Shown here piece after piece: positions 13,292 to 25,400 of a stretch of 64,000 nucleotides of DNA (position 1 is its first letter; every line of letters starts with the position of its first letter). Origin of the DNA: Dimorphilus gyrociliatus. Taxonomy: Eukaryota; Annelida; Polychaeta; Dinophilidae. The stretch spans positions 4,025,891 through 4,089,890 of the forward strand of contig CAJFCJ010000002.1 in NCBI GenBank assembly GCA_904063045.1. Reading direction: 5' to 3'. Made by a program: the position numbers and the translations under genes. The notes under the pieces were generated by a model, which was not told the origin of the DNA, ran no database searches, and saw only the letters and a program-made list of their open reading frames with translations.

Positions 13292-13385
13292 GTAACTATT
13301 TGTTACTGTGTAAAATTTGAAATATACATGTATTAGAAAGTATATCAAGTAATAATTCTTTTGTATATTTCTGTTCTTTCTTAGC

Positions 13386-15423
13386 TTAAGCATAAGATTT
13401 ACTTCGAACGATCATATGATCAATCCCACAACAAACATCCACAGCTTCCGCTGGCAATAAAACCTATAAAAATGTTAGATATAACAAATGAAAAATATTA
13501 ATAATTTTAGTCTTACTTTAAAAGGAAAAAATTGATCAAGTTTATGTCCTAATCCCAAGACGGCAAACTTATTTCTTCCCCATGTGTACAAATCTCCATT
13601 ATCTGTACGGAAATTAGATATTTTAGATGAATAATAAGATTCATTTAAAACTTACTATTTAAAACAGCAAAATGATTCAATCCAGATTTCAAACTCACGA
13701 CTTCACAATCTGGATTAAAGTCATTTTTGCCGAATAAAACTTCGGGAATTTTGGTAGGTTGACAACAATTATCCAATTTTGGACCAAGACCTAAAATACC
13801 AAAACCCCATACAAAAATTTCTCCCTTATCTGAAAAGTATGACATTCCAATTATTAAGTTACGACAAGTGCAAGAACAAACCGTTTAGTGCAGCGCAAGT
13901 GGAGCCTCCTGTAGCCGTTTCTATAACTTTTCCCATATCAAGAGGCAATCTCCTAGGTACGTTTAATTGCAATATATCTTTTTGGATAGAATAAAATTGA
14001 TTGTATTCACAGTTGCCCCAACCAAACACATCTCCCTTATCTATAATAAAACAATATTTCTTTAGATATAAATATATATGTATATCAGATTATCCTACTT
14101 AGGTTATACCTGAAACTGCTAAGCAGGTATCTGCAATACAAGAAATTTGAACAATATGCTCATTTTCTATATCTCCTTTGACTAGCATAGGAGTTCCCGT
14201 TACATTATAGTGACCCAAACCTAGAAATAAAGTTTGTTAAAAGAGTGATGAAACAAAAACCAACGACCTACCAGTCTGTCCATCAGCTCCAAGACCGCAA
14301 GCGTAGACCTTTCCCGATGTAGTGAGTAAAAGAGTTTGATCCATACCACAGACAACTTGTTTAACTGTCTCGTCAAGTTCTATTTTATGTACCTTGAGAC
14401 TAGACTTGTATATTTCCCCCTCAACTGGCTGTCTGCCTAATTGACCATAGGAGTTGTTGCCCAAAGATAGTACTAAAATAAAAGAAATTTATAACTTCAC
14501 ATATAGATTAAAGAAAAAAAATTGAAACCTGAACTATCGGTAGCAATAACAGAATGAGCTCTTCCACAATCCATACTAACTATTTTACTATCTTCAGATA
14601 GTAAGGATGAAGGAATATTTACTTTTCTTGGTTCAAGTACATAGTCCAGACTATCTTCTAAAAAACATATTTACATATAAATCTACAGTATAATTTTTAA
14701 AAGTCTTTTTTAAAGTGCTCTTCTTTCTAAACCAATTAAATTTTGTTATGCCTTGTTACTGATATTCTTTGAGCTTAGAAAAAGAAAATCATCAATCAAA
14801 TTTTAAGTTAAAGAAATCAACTTTAAGATTTGAAAATAAAAATGCTTATATTAATATATATATACAGGTATTAGTAATTCATAAAATACTGACTACAGTT
14901 TGAAGATGGATGATATCCCAGTTGAGAATCAGTATTTATGCCACATCCGTAAATTTCTGTGATATTTTTAGCCGTTTTACATGCGAATAGAGAAAAGCCG
15001 ATACCACATGCAATCTTCTCTACCTGTTAAAATATATATTTCCTAGTTTAAACATGTTAAGTATAAATGTATACTTTATCATTTTTTGCTTCAAAATCCT
15101 TCAGTCGATATGGTATTAACTGCATTCGTCTTGGAGATCCCTTTTTTTCTGGGTCAACATGCTTTTTGACCCCTGTTATTTTTGCTGTGTTGAAGGTTTT
15201 TAGAGAAACAACAAAAGTATTGTTTACCTAATGCTCCTGTTGAGGCATAGCCCCAAACATAGACTCTCTCTACTCGTTTTGTCTTTTCTGAGGCATATTC
15301 CCAAATGATTTCTGAATCTGCTTGCTGTTTGAGAGTTTTTTTTGACCATGAGCTAGCTCTTAGTTGTTTTCGCAAAGTTGACGTAACTGATGATCGGCAC
15401 GAGTGAAGCATGTTGAAAGCCAC
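13386..15423 (-). CDS. RCC1L: RCC1-like G-exchanging factor-like, mitochondrial
   Basis: Seven-bladed RCC1-repeat propeller of mitochondria, involved in mitoribosome assembly. About ten short exons: the first is 15423-15228 (MAFNMLHSC, basic and presequence-like, then YVWGYASTGALG), the second 15172-15075, and further exons carry CGIGFSLFACK, CGRAHSVIATD, LGNNSYGQLGRQ, YACGLGADGQTG, VFGWGNCEYNQ, FVWGFGILGLGP and YTWGRN. The last exon ends DVCCGIDHMI..KSYA-stop. MGNNSYGQ.GR, GLGADGQTG and FGxxxFNPD separate RCC1L from other RCC1-repeat proteins. Most joins are clear; the exon 3/4 junction near 14658-14900 has two possible acceptors. It lies 206 bases downstream of a small coiled-coil gene on the same strand. 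Confidence 0.92.
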
Positions 15424-15629
15424 CTTTAAAAAGTCGCAGGTTAATTTGAGAGAAGGGTAGTTCAGTCTCTATAGAATGTTACCTTATCAACTGTAGAATG
15501 TATTATTGCTTTTTAACGAAGCTTTTTTTATGTCTTAAGCTTATAAGATAAAATTATGGTTTCGTCCTATTAACTTTGCAGCAGACAATGTGTCTCTAAA
15601 GAGAATCCTGGTGTTGGAAGTGGTGCCCT

Positions 15630-15873
15630 CTATAGGAGATTTTGAACAGACTTTATTTTACCTATTAAATACTCTTTCAAAATAATTTGTTTGTTTTCAA
15701 GACCGAAAATATGTTTATTAATTTTTCTAAAATAAGCATTGAACGTCTTTCTATTTCACTTAATAATTGAGTTTTATATTTTACTTAACCATCTTCTGGA
15801 GGTCGCTGACAGTCTTCCGAAATCGGTTTAACAACTCTCTTGTGTCTTTTTCAACCACCGGATATGGTGACAT
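15630..15873 (-). CDS. Small coiled-coil protein (61 aa, two exons)
   Basis: Not visible as one ORF. Exon 1 (15873-15785) gives MSPYPVVEKDTRELL followed by a heptad-like helix. A 58-nt intron with GT/AG ends follows, and exon 2 (15726-15630) continues in frame to LENKQIILKEYL and stops at 15630. Exon 1 has clearly higher GC than the flanks. Leucine and isoleucine spacing indicates a coiled coil across nearly the whole protein. The ENKQIILKEYL stretch faintly recalls the C-terminal helix of short coiled-coil protein (SCOC), but that is weak. Function unknown. It shares strand and close spacing with RCC1L and faces ZNF706 across a short divergent promoter. Confidence 0.5.
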
Positions 15874-16014
15874 TACTCTTGCGTTGTTCCGGAATTTTGT
15901 GTTATGATTAAATATACAATTTTTTTGGCACGTAGCGAGAAATTTAACTATTAACTTCATAATAAAATATATTTCAAGGTATTTACATCAATTTCATTAT
16001 TTGTCCAATACAAA
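15874..16014. promoter_or_regulatory. Short divergent promoter (coiled-coil gene / ZNF706)
   Basis: Only about 140 AT-rich bases separate the minus-strand small coiled-coil start from the first plus-strand ATG of the ZNF706 leader, so a bidirectional promoter is likely. No TATA box was found. Confidence 0.4.
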
Positions 16015-16089
16015 ATGGGTGCAGTGGAAGCGCATATGGAGTTTCTCATGCCTCCCGGTGTTAAATTATCATTTCACAAGGTATTGTAA
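16015..16089 (+). other. Upstream ORF in the ZNF706 leader
   Basis: A 24-codon ORF beginning MGAVEAHMEFLMPPG and ending in a stop at 16087-16089, 22 bases before the ZNF706 ATG. Its GC is higher than its surroundings. It may be a regulatory uORF. A 31-nt GT-AG span (16081-16111) would fuse it in frame to ZNF706, but that is shorter than any intron I trust in this window. Confidence 0.4.
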
Positions 16090-16111
16090 TAGCTTTTGCC
16101 TGTTTAAATAG

Positions 16112-16501
16112 ATGGCTCGTGGACAACAAAAGATTCAGTCGCAACAAAAGGCTGCTAAGAAGGCCCAAGATTTGAAGAAACGTCAAAATCACGATCAAAA
16201 AGCAGCAGCTCAAAAAGCTTTAACTCACGTTTGTAGCGTTTGTAAGGTGTGTATCGTAATTTGTTATACTTTATTGTTTGTTTTTTTTCTAAACAAAGCT
16301 TTGAACGGAAAGAAAAACAAATGCTATTTGGAGTCAAAGTGTTATATTTTCAGATCATGAGAACAATATGGTTGATATTACTTGTTAAAAAACTTTTTTT
16401 TTTACTTATAGGCCCAAATGCCTGATCCTAAAACCTACAAACAACATTTCGAGAATAAACATCCCAAGTCTGCTTTGCCGGAAGAATTAAAGGAGGTTTA
16501 G
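16112..16501 (+). CDS. ZNF706: ZNF706-like small C2H2 protein
   Basis: Small basic nuclear protein with a 4F5/SERF-like N-terminus and one zinc finger. Exon 1 (16112-16246, 45 codons) runs MARGQQKIQSQQKAAKK to CSVCK; exon 2 (16412-16501) gives AQMPDPKTYKQHFENKHP to the stop, 74 aa in total. The C-x2-C and H-x4-H ligands are all present. It closely matches vertebrate ZNF706, including the start MARGQQKIQSQQK and the junction in the middle of the finger. In vertebrates it represses pluripotency genes; its role here is unknown. Confidence 0.95.
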
Positions 16502-19111
16502 CTTCGAAGAAAAATTATTGAAGTCATAGCAAGCTTCCACATCAGCATTGAAGTCATTTTGTTTGAGACCCATGAACATATGTCATATGTCACTCAACTA
16601 ATCTTATTCTGTTTATCATAGTATATACGTATATCCAATTTCAGTTATCCCGTTGTCAATTTACAGTTTGAAAGAATCATAATTTTCTATTTCATTCATA
16701 ACTGCAAAGTGATATACAAATTGTTAACTATTTTTTCTTTTGCCTACTCAAGTTTCTTAGAATTATCGTCCATATAATCATTCACTTTAATCTATTTTTT
16801 TGGAAATTTTCCTGTCATTCACCTCCTATAGGAACTAAGTTGCCATCAAAACAAAGTTTCAAGGGAAAATAAATGAGATATATTTTCCTTATTCGCTTTT
16901 CCGTAAAAAATAATTCCGACCTATTTAACCCATTTCGAGCAAATATTCCCACTGTGAAAAGTAGCGAACGAAAGGAAGGGGAATAACAGCGTGCGTAAAG
17001 TATTTTTTTGTAGACGTCGTCTAATTTTAACAAATATGAAGAGTGTACAGGAAAAAACATTCTATTCGTATTTTTCTTAATATTCGTACGTGAGATACTT
17101 TTTACGGTAGAAAATAGTAATAATGTAATAGGTCTTGTATTTTCTGCTTGTTAACTTATCATTAGTTTTTCGAGGTGTAAAGTAAGAAGAGTCTCATATA
17201 GATATATACAGTATACAGTATATCAATTAGTACATAACTATAGGTATATTCAGTATATAAATTTATATATACTGTATACTGTATAAAGTATATGTAATTA
17301 ATAGTCTTCTCTACATGTTTAATAGTGCAGGCGTATAAAATTAATACCACATTTACGCTGCCTAATATTTTCCACTGGAATTTTTTATATCTCGTTCAGA
17401 ATTCAAATGTAGGAGAAAATTGTTAATAATTTACTATAAGCATATATACATATATTGTATAGGCAGTATTTCGTCAAGTACAATATAAAAGGGTATTCTA
17501 TTTAATGATCAATTTTTACATTAAAAGCTATCTTCTCCCTTTTATTGTTTTTTCCTCCTTTTTTCTATATTCTGTGTTTTCATTAAAAGTTAATGATAAG
17601 TTTTTATGCGGGATTGTTTCTGCAATGGTTTCTGAATTCTATTACCTATGGTTGGAATTTCTTATTCTCTTATCCTAGTAAACTGGTAGAAATTTAAATT
17701 TCTTAGATTTTATTAATTGCACTTGACAATACCGCTAATTAATCTATTAGAAAATTAATGTCAATGAATGAAAGCAGATAAAACTTATTATTGTCTTAGG
17801 ATAATGTGAAGGTTGTAATTCAGGAAGAAATATTGCAATTTTCCTGGAATTGCTGTTGATAGTTCTATAGGTAATTCGTATTTAGGAACGAAATGATAAA
17901 GGGTTATGGTTGTTTTACACTCTCTTGTTCGCCTCTTTGTTATATTCATATATAACAAAGAATTATTTTATGAATAGAGATCGTGAACTTTAGTATAAAA
18001 AGAATGTATTAATTTTTCTAGGTATATCTATCTATTATTAGAACGTGTATTTCATCAGTTCTTTCATGTAAAGAGAAACTCTTATGGGTACTCTATGGGT
18101 ACTCTCAACTAAGAAATAAAATATCGTTCCCTTCCGCTTAATTTTTATAAGAGATAATTTAAAAAGTATTAGTACAAATTTCCAACCATCAATCACAGTA
18201 AATTATTTAGCTACTTAGGATCTTGAAAAGGCGAGAAAACAAAAGAGCTAATAAGAAGGAACGCTTTAAAGTAAATTAATCCTTTATAATCATTTCAACT
18301 TCAAGAAACTTAGCGTAGAATATTAGAATCTATATACAACTTATGAAAGATCTACTTCATTCTTTTTTCTTACTCTCTACATATTTAATGCAAGTGTTAT
18401 AGGTTGAAAATGATTAAATCTGTATATGAGCTACTTTTACTAGTTTTTACTTAAAAGAACAGTAATTCAAAAGATATATGCAGGCCTAAACAATATAATT
18501 TACAAATCTTTTAGTAATATAATCAGCGTAGCGTGATACCTTATCCAATGAGGTGAGAATTTACAGTATTATTGTTCGGATGACTGAGGAATGGGAAAGA
18601 AAATATTTGTGGACTAATCTAATATATAGTTAAATATGCAATATGTAAACAAAACAAGTAGAGTATTACTTTGATCGATATTTTATGAATAATCGTTTCT
18701 TTCCACAATTAAATTTTTTTTAATTTTTAATGTTATTAAAATAATTTTTATATTCATTTCTTCTTTTTGCCTTATTGATTCTAATTTCAAGAGATTTGAC
18801 GGTAGATGATTAGGTATAATTGATTCTTTTCTTTAAATAGAAAGCATTACTGACTGAAGAAAAAGGTCTTACCTTGCCTAAAGAATATTAGAGTCTTAAA
18901 GATCAATTTAAAGAGATTTCATTTGAAAAATTAGAAAACTTTCATTTTCAGTGTAAACATTAAAATTTCATTATGTTTAATAGTTTTTCCAATAAATTTT
19001 TTTGAAATATAATACGTATCTAATAGATGGCTTATATATGAATAGTCTTACCACTAGGTGACATTGCGTATGTTGGGCATCCATTTCTTGACGAAACTTC
19101 ATAAGTGAGAA
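16502..19111. other. Intergenic, AT-rich
   Basis: 2.6 kb with no supportable gene. The stretch 16815-17060 is open on the minus strand but resembles no family. An inverted repeat sits at 17205-17285. The region upstream of 19112 should hold the receptor promoter. Confidence 0.5.
17205..17285. repeat. 19-bp perfect inverted repeat
   Basis: Left arm 17205-17223 (tatacagtatacagtatat) is the exact reverse complement of the right arm 17267-17285, with a 43-base spacer. The arms are built from the ATACAGTAT motif, which also recurs elsewhere in intergenic DNA here. Confidence 0.75.
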
Positions 19112-22100
19112 ATGTTTCCTTCCGAAAATGCTACTGCCAATAGAACCGACAGTGACGTGTATGAGTCGAGTCAGACAAAGATAATTGTAACAGTCATCTA
19201 CATCTTAACTGCGGTAACAGCTTTAACTGGAAATACTCTTGCAATATGCGTTTTAAGCGGTAAAAAGAAAAGGAAAAAGGATCTAAGTAAATATTTAATA
19301 AATTTAGCTGTTGCCGATTTGTGTATGGCAGTTTTCTGTATTCCTTTTACTTATACTCACGTCGTTTTTGGTTTCTGGCCTTTTGGAAAATTTCTCTGCC
19401 CAACTGTATCTTTCTTTCAAGTTGTAGGAGTCAGCGTTAGCATCTTTACAAATATTGCATTTGCCGTGAACAGGTATGCAAACCTTCCTTTTCTTTGCAT
19501 TTCTTTTTTTAGCTATGTTGAAATGATAATACTAAATCTTTCTATAATTTGTAAAGAATCTTGGAACCTATTGCACTTAAGAAACGACAAAGAGTATTTC
19601 CTGTTCTTTTGTTCTCAAAGTCTAATCTAAGACTTTTGTATTCAAAAAATTGCTTAGAATGTTTCACGAATCTATGAGTGAAGATATCTTTATGATCATT
19701 TTAAATGTTTCCTTTTTTCTATATTATAAAAAATTAGCCAATATAAAGTCTCAAGACGATAAGAAAGAGTTTCACCATCCCATTTGTTGTAACTAAAGTT
19801 ATATCTCATTCCAGCAATGCTAACAGTTATATTCCAAATTTTAAGACTGGAAATGGTAAAGGATATATCTTGCAAATTTTACGGCGGGGAATAACAGATG
19901 CAAAGTACATGCTCTCAATAACTAAGGAGTGTTTTCTTATGCAAACTTTAGAGTCTTAAATAAAAACAAATTTCTTCTTTATAAAGTCTAGCATTGAATG
20001 CTATTAATAATGCTATTATCACTATATTCTCTATTCTTAAAGACAAACGCAAAAAAGAATTTTGTTTTTTTTTGTAATAAAACCAACAGAACAAAAAACC
20101 TTATAATCTGTCTATATTTCTCTGTGTTCTCTTTTCTACTCATGATGCTAGCTGCATATATTAAGAACGGAAGGGGAATTAAATATGCAAATACAAATGT
20201 GTTTTATCGAGAAATAAAGAAAGGCTGAGAGACGTCTAATAGACAAAAGTAAAGTTTTGTTTTTTCAATTTGCTTTCCGTGAATATTTGAGAAAGCATTT
20301 ATTATTTCAATACGAGTAAACAAGAGAACTAGCTGATACGTTAATATTAAAATTCTATTTGTTATAAATTTTGTGCGTTTAACTTCTCGCTCTCATTCTT
20401 GAATATTTAATGTACAACTTTTAATGCACACTGATGGAGAATCTGTATAATAGAGGCAAAAAATGTTTCAAAGCAATTGACATGTTAATTATGGAAATGC
20501 GTCACTCTGTTATGATAATTAAATAGTTAAGCAGCAAACGGATAAAGCATCATGTCCAAAAGAGAAAAAGAAACTGCTAAATTTCCTGCTGTTCATATTA
20601 ATTGTTAGCTCCCTTTTCTTTTCCTTTAAGATAAGTAATCTTTTGAAGATTAGACAAGTCTACCTTACCTTATCAGTTGAATACTAAGGGAGAATAAAAA
20701 AGAAGAAAAGGGAAGATAAGTAGGCAGTTAGAAGAGATGTTTGGCCTTGTTAACGAATAAAAAAATTGAGATCAATAGGGAAAGAAAATTTAATGATTTT
20801 CTTTTTTTTTTGAGAGTTGAGAAATCAAGCAGCAATTCACTTGTTGAGCTGCTGCAGCGAAATGGAAAATGATTCGACTTGTTAATACTTATTGTATTCA
20901 TGATCGATTCTTATCGCATTTATAATATAAAGAAAATAATGAAAAGAATTTATTTACTCTTTATGATGTATGACAGTTATGATTGCAATTTTTCTCTTTT
21001 TTTTGGATATATATTCTTATGTTATGCAGAAGAAAAAGGAGAGAGCGTAATGAATGCAGCAATAATGAAAACTTATTTTTAATATTTTCAATTAGTTAGT
21101 TGTTTTCAACAACGAGTCTTAGTTTTAGTGCTTTCGTTTTGCCATAAACCTGATTAATATCCTTTTAATTTCCGTCAATAGTTTTGAGCATAGTAAAATG
21201 GGTGGTCTTTTATTTTAAAAAGTATGATGTATTTTTTATAACATTGTAAAATTAACAATAATCGTTCACCGGAAAACAGTTATAGAGTGTCATTAATCCT
21301 TGGGGCACTGTTTTTCTTTCTGTATTTCTTTTATTTGAGATAGCCGAAACCAATGTTGTCTAGGAATGGATGAATACAAGTTGTTTATTTCTTTTTCTTT
21401 TTTTATAAATGAAAAGTCAGTGTTAGTTCAAGTTTCATTTCAAATTTTGCTACAATGAATTATATCAATGTTGTTGTGAGAGTAAAATAACATCACCGTA
21501 TTAAAAAGAATGATTAAAACTGCTGTATTTCTACTTTATTGTCTTCTTTTCTTTCTTTCTCCCTGACTACCCGTCTGCCGGTCTCTTTCTCTGTCTTTCT
21601 TCTCGTCCTTTCCTTTATATTCTTTTTTTTCAATTTTAGAGCCATTAATTTAACTAGAAATTCAGAAATGAAAAGCCAATATTTCTGAATCTATTTAGAA
21701 AATTCTCTATTTATAGATACAATGTAAAAAAGCAATTTTTTCAAACCATTAAGAGTGTAGATTAAGTAGATTCTGTTTTGCTGTAATAAACAACTTTTTC
21801 CTTCTTTACAGGTTATTTGCTGTCATACAGCCATTACAGCATAAGCTAATGACAAAGAGAAGATTTAAAATTTTATTATCAACTTGGATCCTGGCTGCAT
21901 TTTTTGCTTTTCCACAATTGGTATTTAGGAGACAGAATACATTCCAAGGAAATTTTACTGTTGAATGGACGGTTTGCATGGAAGTTTGGCCAAAAGAATA
22001 TCTAAGAAATGCATACACAATTTGCCTGCTTGCTGCTACCTATTTAATACCATTATTAACCCTGACGGCAACTTATTCACTTATAGCTATTGCTTTCTCG

Positions 22101-22472
22101 AGAAGAAGGAGGCCAGGTGAATCAGTTGATGAGAAAGACGAAAAATTAAAACGCAGAATAATCAAGATGTCTGTAGTTATTGTGTCAGCTTACCTGTTTT
22201 GTTGGGCTCCTTTATATACTTTGACCGCAATTAGTCATCTTGCTCCAGAAAAGCTTGACAAAAATATTAGTTTTGAGATATTCTTTATTCCGGCGCACTG
22301 GCTAGCAATGGCTCACTCGTCAGTAAATCCAGTAGTGTATTGTTTCCTTTGTCATGGCTTTAGGAAAGATTTGAAACAACTGTTTGGCAGACATTTCGGC
22401 TATAAAAAGACATACAATCATTCAGTATTTAGACTTCATACTGAAAATTCTCAATTGACACCTACAAAATAG
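19112..22472 (+). CDS. Peptide GPCR, NPFF/SIFamide-receptor-like (copy A)
   Basis: Class A seven-transmembrane receptor, 340 aa in two exons: 19112-19473 and 21812-22472, split by a 2.3-kb intron inside the arginine codon of the DRY-equivalent. Seen: N-glycosylation sites at the N-terminus, NLAVADLCMAVFCIPFTYT (TM2), the conserved TM3 cysteine (FLCP), an ECL2 CMEVWP like the CxExWP of NPFF receptors, FCWAPLYTL (TM6), AHWLAMAHSSVNPVVY (TM7, NPxxY) and helix 8. The spliced DRY motif reads N-R-L. ECL2 and TM7 resemble NPFF/SIFamide receptors most, but the ligand is inferred only by family. It is paralogous to the gene at 26933-29189. Confidence 0.85.
19474..21811 (+). other. 2.3-kb intron of receptor copy A
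   Basis: Intron between GT at 19474 and AG at 21811. Its start stays open for about 50 codons, so an unspliced transcript would encode a receptor truncated after TM3. No nested gene was recognised. Confidence 0.7.
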
Positions 22473-25400
22473 TTTTACAGTTTGAAAGATACTCTAAAAA
22501 CACTTTTTTTTTATTAACAAATATGATATTATCATAAATTTGTATATCTTCCATAAGATATCCTTGTGTTTCCATGTTCGTCTTGTTACTTAAAAGTAAT
22601 ATATTCTATCTGTAACCGTCTTTCTCCCTTTCCATAGTTTAGCATTAAATAACTATTATTTTCGTTTAAAAACAATACTTGAATACGATAAAACGAAATG
22701 AATGTATCGTTAATAAAATATTTCCATAACAAGAAAATGCCAAGACTTATTCTAAAAATAGAAACTACCGTTAATATAAAATATGAATACAATAAATAAA
22801 ATGAAAGTATGATAAAATAATTGAAGAAGAGTATAAAGACTCCTCTCTCTCTCTCTCCCATTTATTTATCTTTCAAATCCATCCCTAATCTTTCTACTCT
22901 ATCTATGCCACCTCCATATAATTTTTTTATTATAAAAAATAAGATGTTATTAGAGGCAAACTTTTTTTATTATTATCTATTTACGGAAATTATTTGTATT
23001 GATGACTAGAGTAATTTCAGCCAGAAACGAGGTAGACCTATTATATATATTTACCTATATGAATCACTTTTCTATCACTTTTCTATTCCCACTCGCTTTC
23101 TATCTGAATCTTGTGATAGGGAGGAGGGAAAGTTTGTCTACTCTTTCTTCTCTATTCTCTCTATATATTCTTTTATCTCTTTTCGCCTTTCTCTTTACTT
23201 TTTTTGATTTAAAAAATAAGTAGACGTTGTATAAATGGATACTAAATGTTGTAAAAGTTTCTAAAATTTCCAATTTCAAGCTAAAGATTACCTTTTAGAG
23301 AAGGACTTTAATACCCTAAGACTTATACATATCGTGTTTGGATACACAATATGAAGGATTAAATTAAGAGAAAAATAAATCAAAATGTTATAAATAACAT
23401 AGCTAATGAGTTACTTATAGATTTTTTGCATACAATTTTAATTATAGTGAGGAACGATAATAAACGATATTAAATTATGTGAGCAAATGTCTGATCTACC
23501 TATATCAATAAAATAGGTTGTCTTACCCTAAGGCTTACAAGTCAGGATTAATTATTTTCTCTATTAATTTAAAAATCATAAACAGATGTTGTTCAATGTA
23601 CTCTTATGGTAGAAGAGATAATTTTCACTTTTTTTATAGCTAGAAATGCGTCTAAGTATATAGTTGAAATATTATACGTAATTTAATAAATAGCATATTT
23701 TACAACTTCTTTATTAGTAATCTCTGTAGAATTGTTCTCAATAACGGAATAAGACTGATGACTATTGCTAATTCATTCCTTCGAATGGACGTCCAAGGAT
23801 ATGTGTATTAGAAAATTGTTGGAAATGTGACCCTTTAAATTGCTTCATTTTATCCTATGGAAAGAGCGTATATGCCTTGAGAGCAAATATTTCCTCGGTA
23901 TACATATGATCTGTGCAGATGTATTGATATTTGTATAATACAAAAGTATAAAGCCCATTATAAATGTATACAACAAACTACATATTAGAATATATATATA
24001 TATATATACTTTTCCTTCGTGCTTTTTAATTACAAATAGCTTAAAATGATAAAATTGTAAAGTATATTTGTTTCTTCTAAGACAAAGAAACGGCAATGTT
24101 TGAATAGTTGAAAATAATTACTTAAAAAAAGCTCAATAATATAATTTAATTTTAATTGTTGTAATTCTTTATTAAGAATCTAAGCATATGATTTTAAAAA
24201 AGTTTTAATAAACAATTAATTTATGATGTAAAAAAGAAAACTAAATTTTTACTAGTTTAACTTTAAAATCAGGGCACTAAAGAGAGTGACTTTTTAATTA
24301 TACAAGAAGATTGAGGCTGGAAAATTGTAACAAAGAGTATGACTCTCTTCATATAATTTGCGTGTTAAGTTTTACCATCTACTAAACAAGGTTTCCCTGA
24401 AGCAATATTCCTTGATTTTGGTCATTACACACAACTTATATCTCCAGTTTTGTCTATAATCATCTAGTAATACAGGCTATAGCTTACTCTAGATATTTTC
24501 GGATAAATCACCAGAAAAGGAAATACTTTAAAGAAATGTACACTTGTTGCTTTATTTTTCTAGGTAACCTGAATTGGTTTAAATATTAGTATTCAGTACA
24601 AGAAACCATATCTACTTTAATAATTAGTTCACTTATCTTTTAAACCGGCAAGGTTTTAATAAGATTAATTTTTAGACAATCTATAACGATCAACTCTGGT
24701 TAGAAATTTACGCAATGAAATATCATGAACGAGAGACTAAAGTAGGGAAATGGCGAGCAAGAGAGAGAGAGAGAGAGATAAATAAGTGAGAAATAAATAA
24801 AAAAAAGAAGAAAGGAAAGGAATATATAGAGTTGATATAAATAGTGCCTGATGCTGGAAATACTTCTTTTTGAGAGCGAAAAGCCAATAGATCACTTTAA
24901 AATTTATCAGATATAGACATTTTTTGTAATATTGTATTATTTGTTTGACGTATATAAAAAGTTGTCTGTAATCGGTACTAAGTGGGAAGATCAGCGTAAA
25001 CACTAGATGGCGTAAAAGTAGATGTATTTATTACAAATATAAATAAGCAATAGTTATAATATTCGTCTTTAAATACTTATATAGTCGTACTAAAAAAGAA
25101 GCTTTTCGTAACTTTTAATTAGCGAGCAATATGTTGAAATAGATAATTATACTGCATATGTACTGAATATTGACATATTTATATACATATGGTTAGAATG
25201 AGAGAGAGCGAGAGAGAGAGAGAGAGAAAATAGAAAGACTGTAAAAGATTATAAAGAATAATAGGAAAAAGATTGCATATAATAATTTTAAGTTAGAAAA
25301 GATAGAATAGAATAAATTGATGATTTATTCCTTGTATGAGAAATTACAGTTAGTCAAATTCAGTTAATAATCCGAATAAAAAGGGGAATTTGAAATACTC

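Noticed and set aside
15541-15629. Third exon of the small coiled-coil gene via a 32-nt intron
   Set aside because: In frame, but a 32-nt intron is half the size of trusted introns here; the two-exon model with a stop at 15630 is simpler.
16815-17060. 81-codon minus-strand ORF with slightly raised GC
   Set aside because: No domain, no splice partners, no resemblance to a known family.
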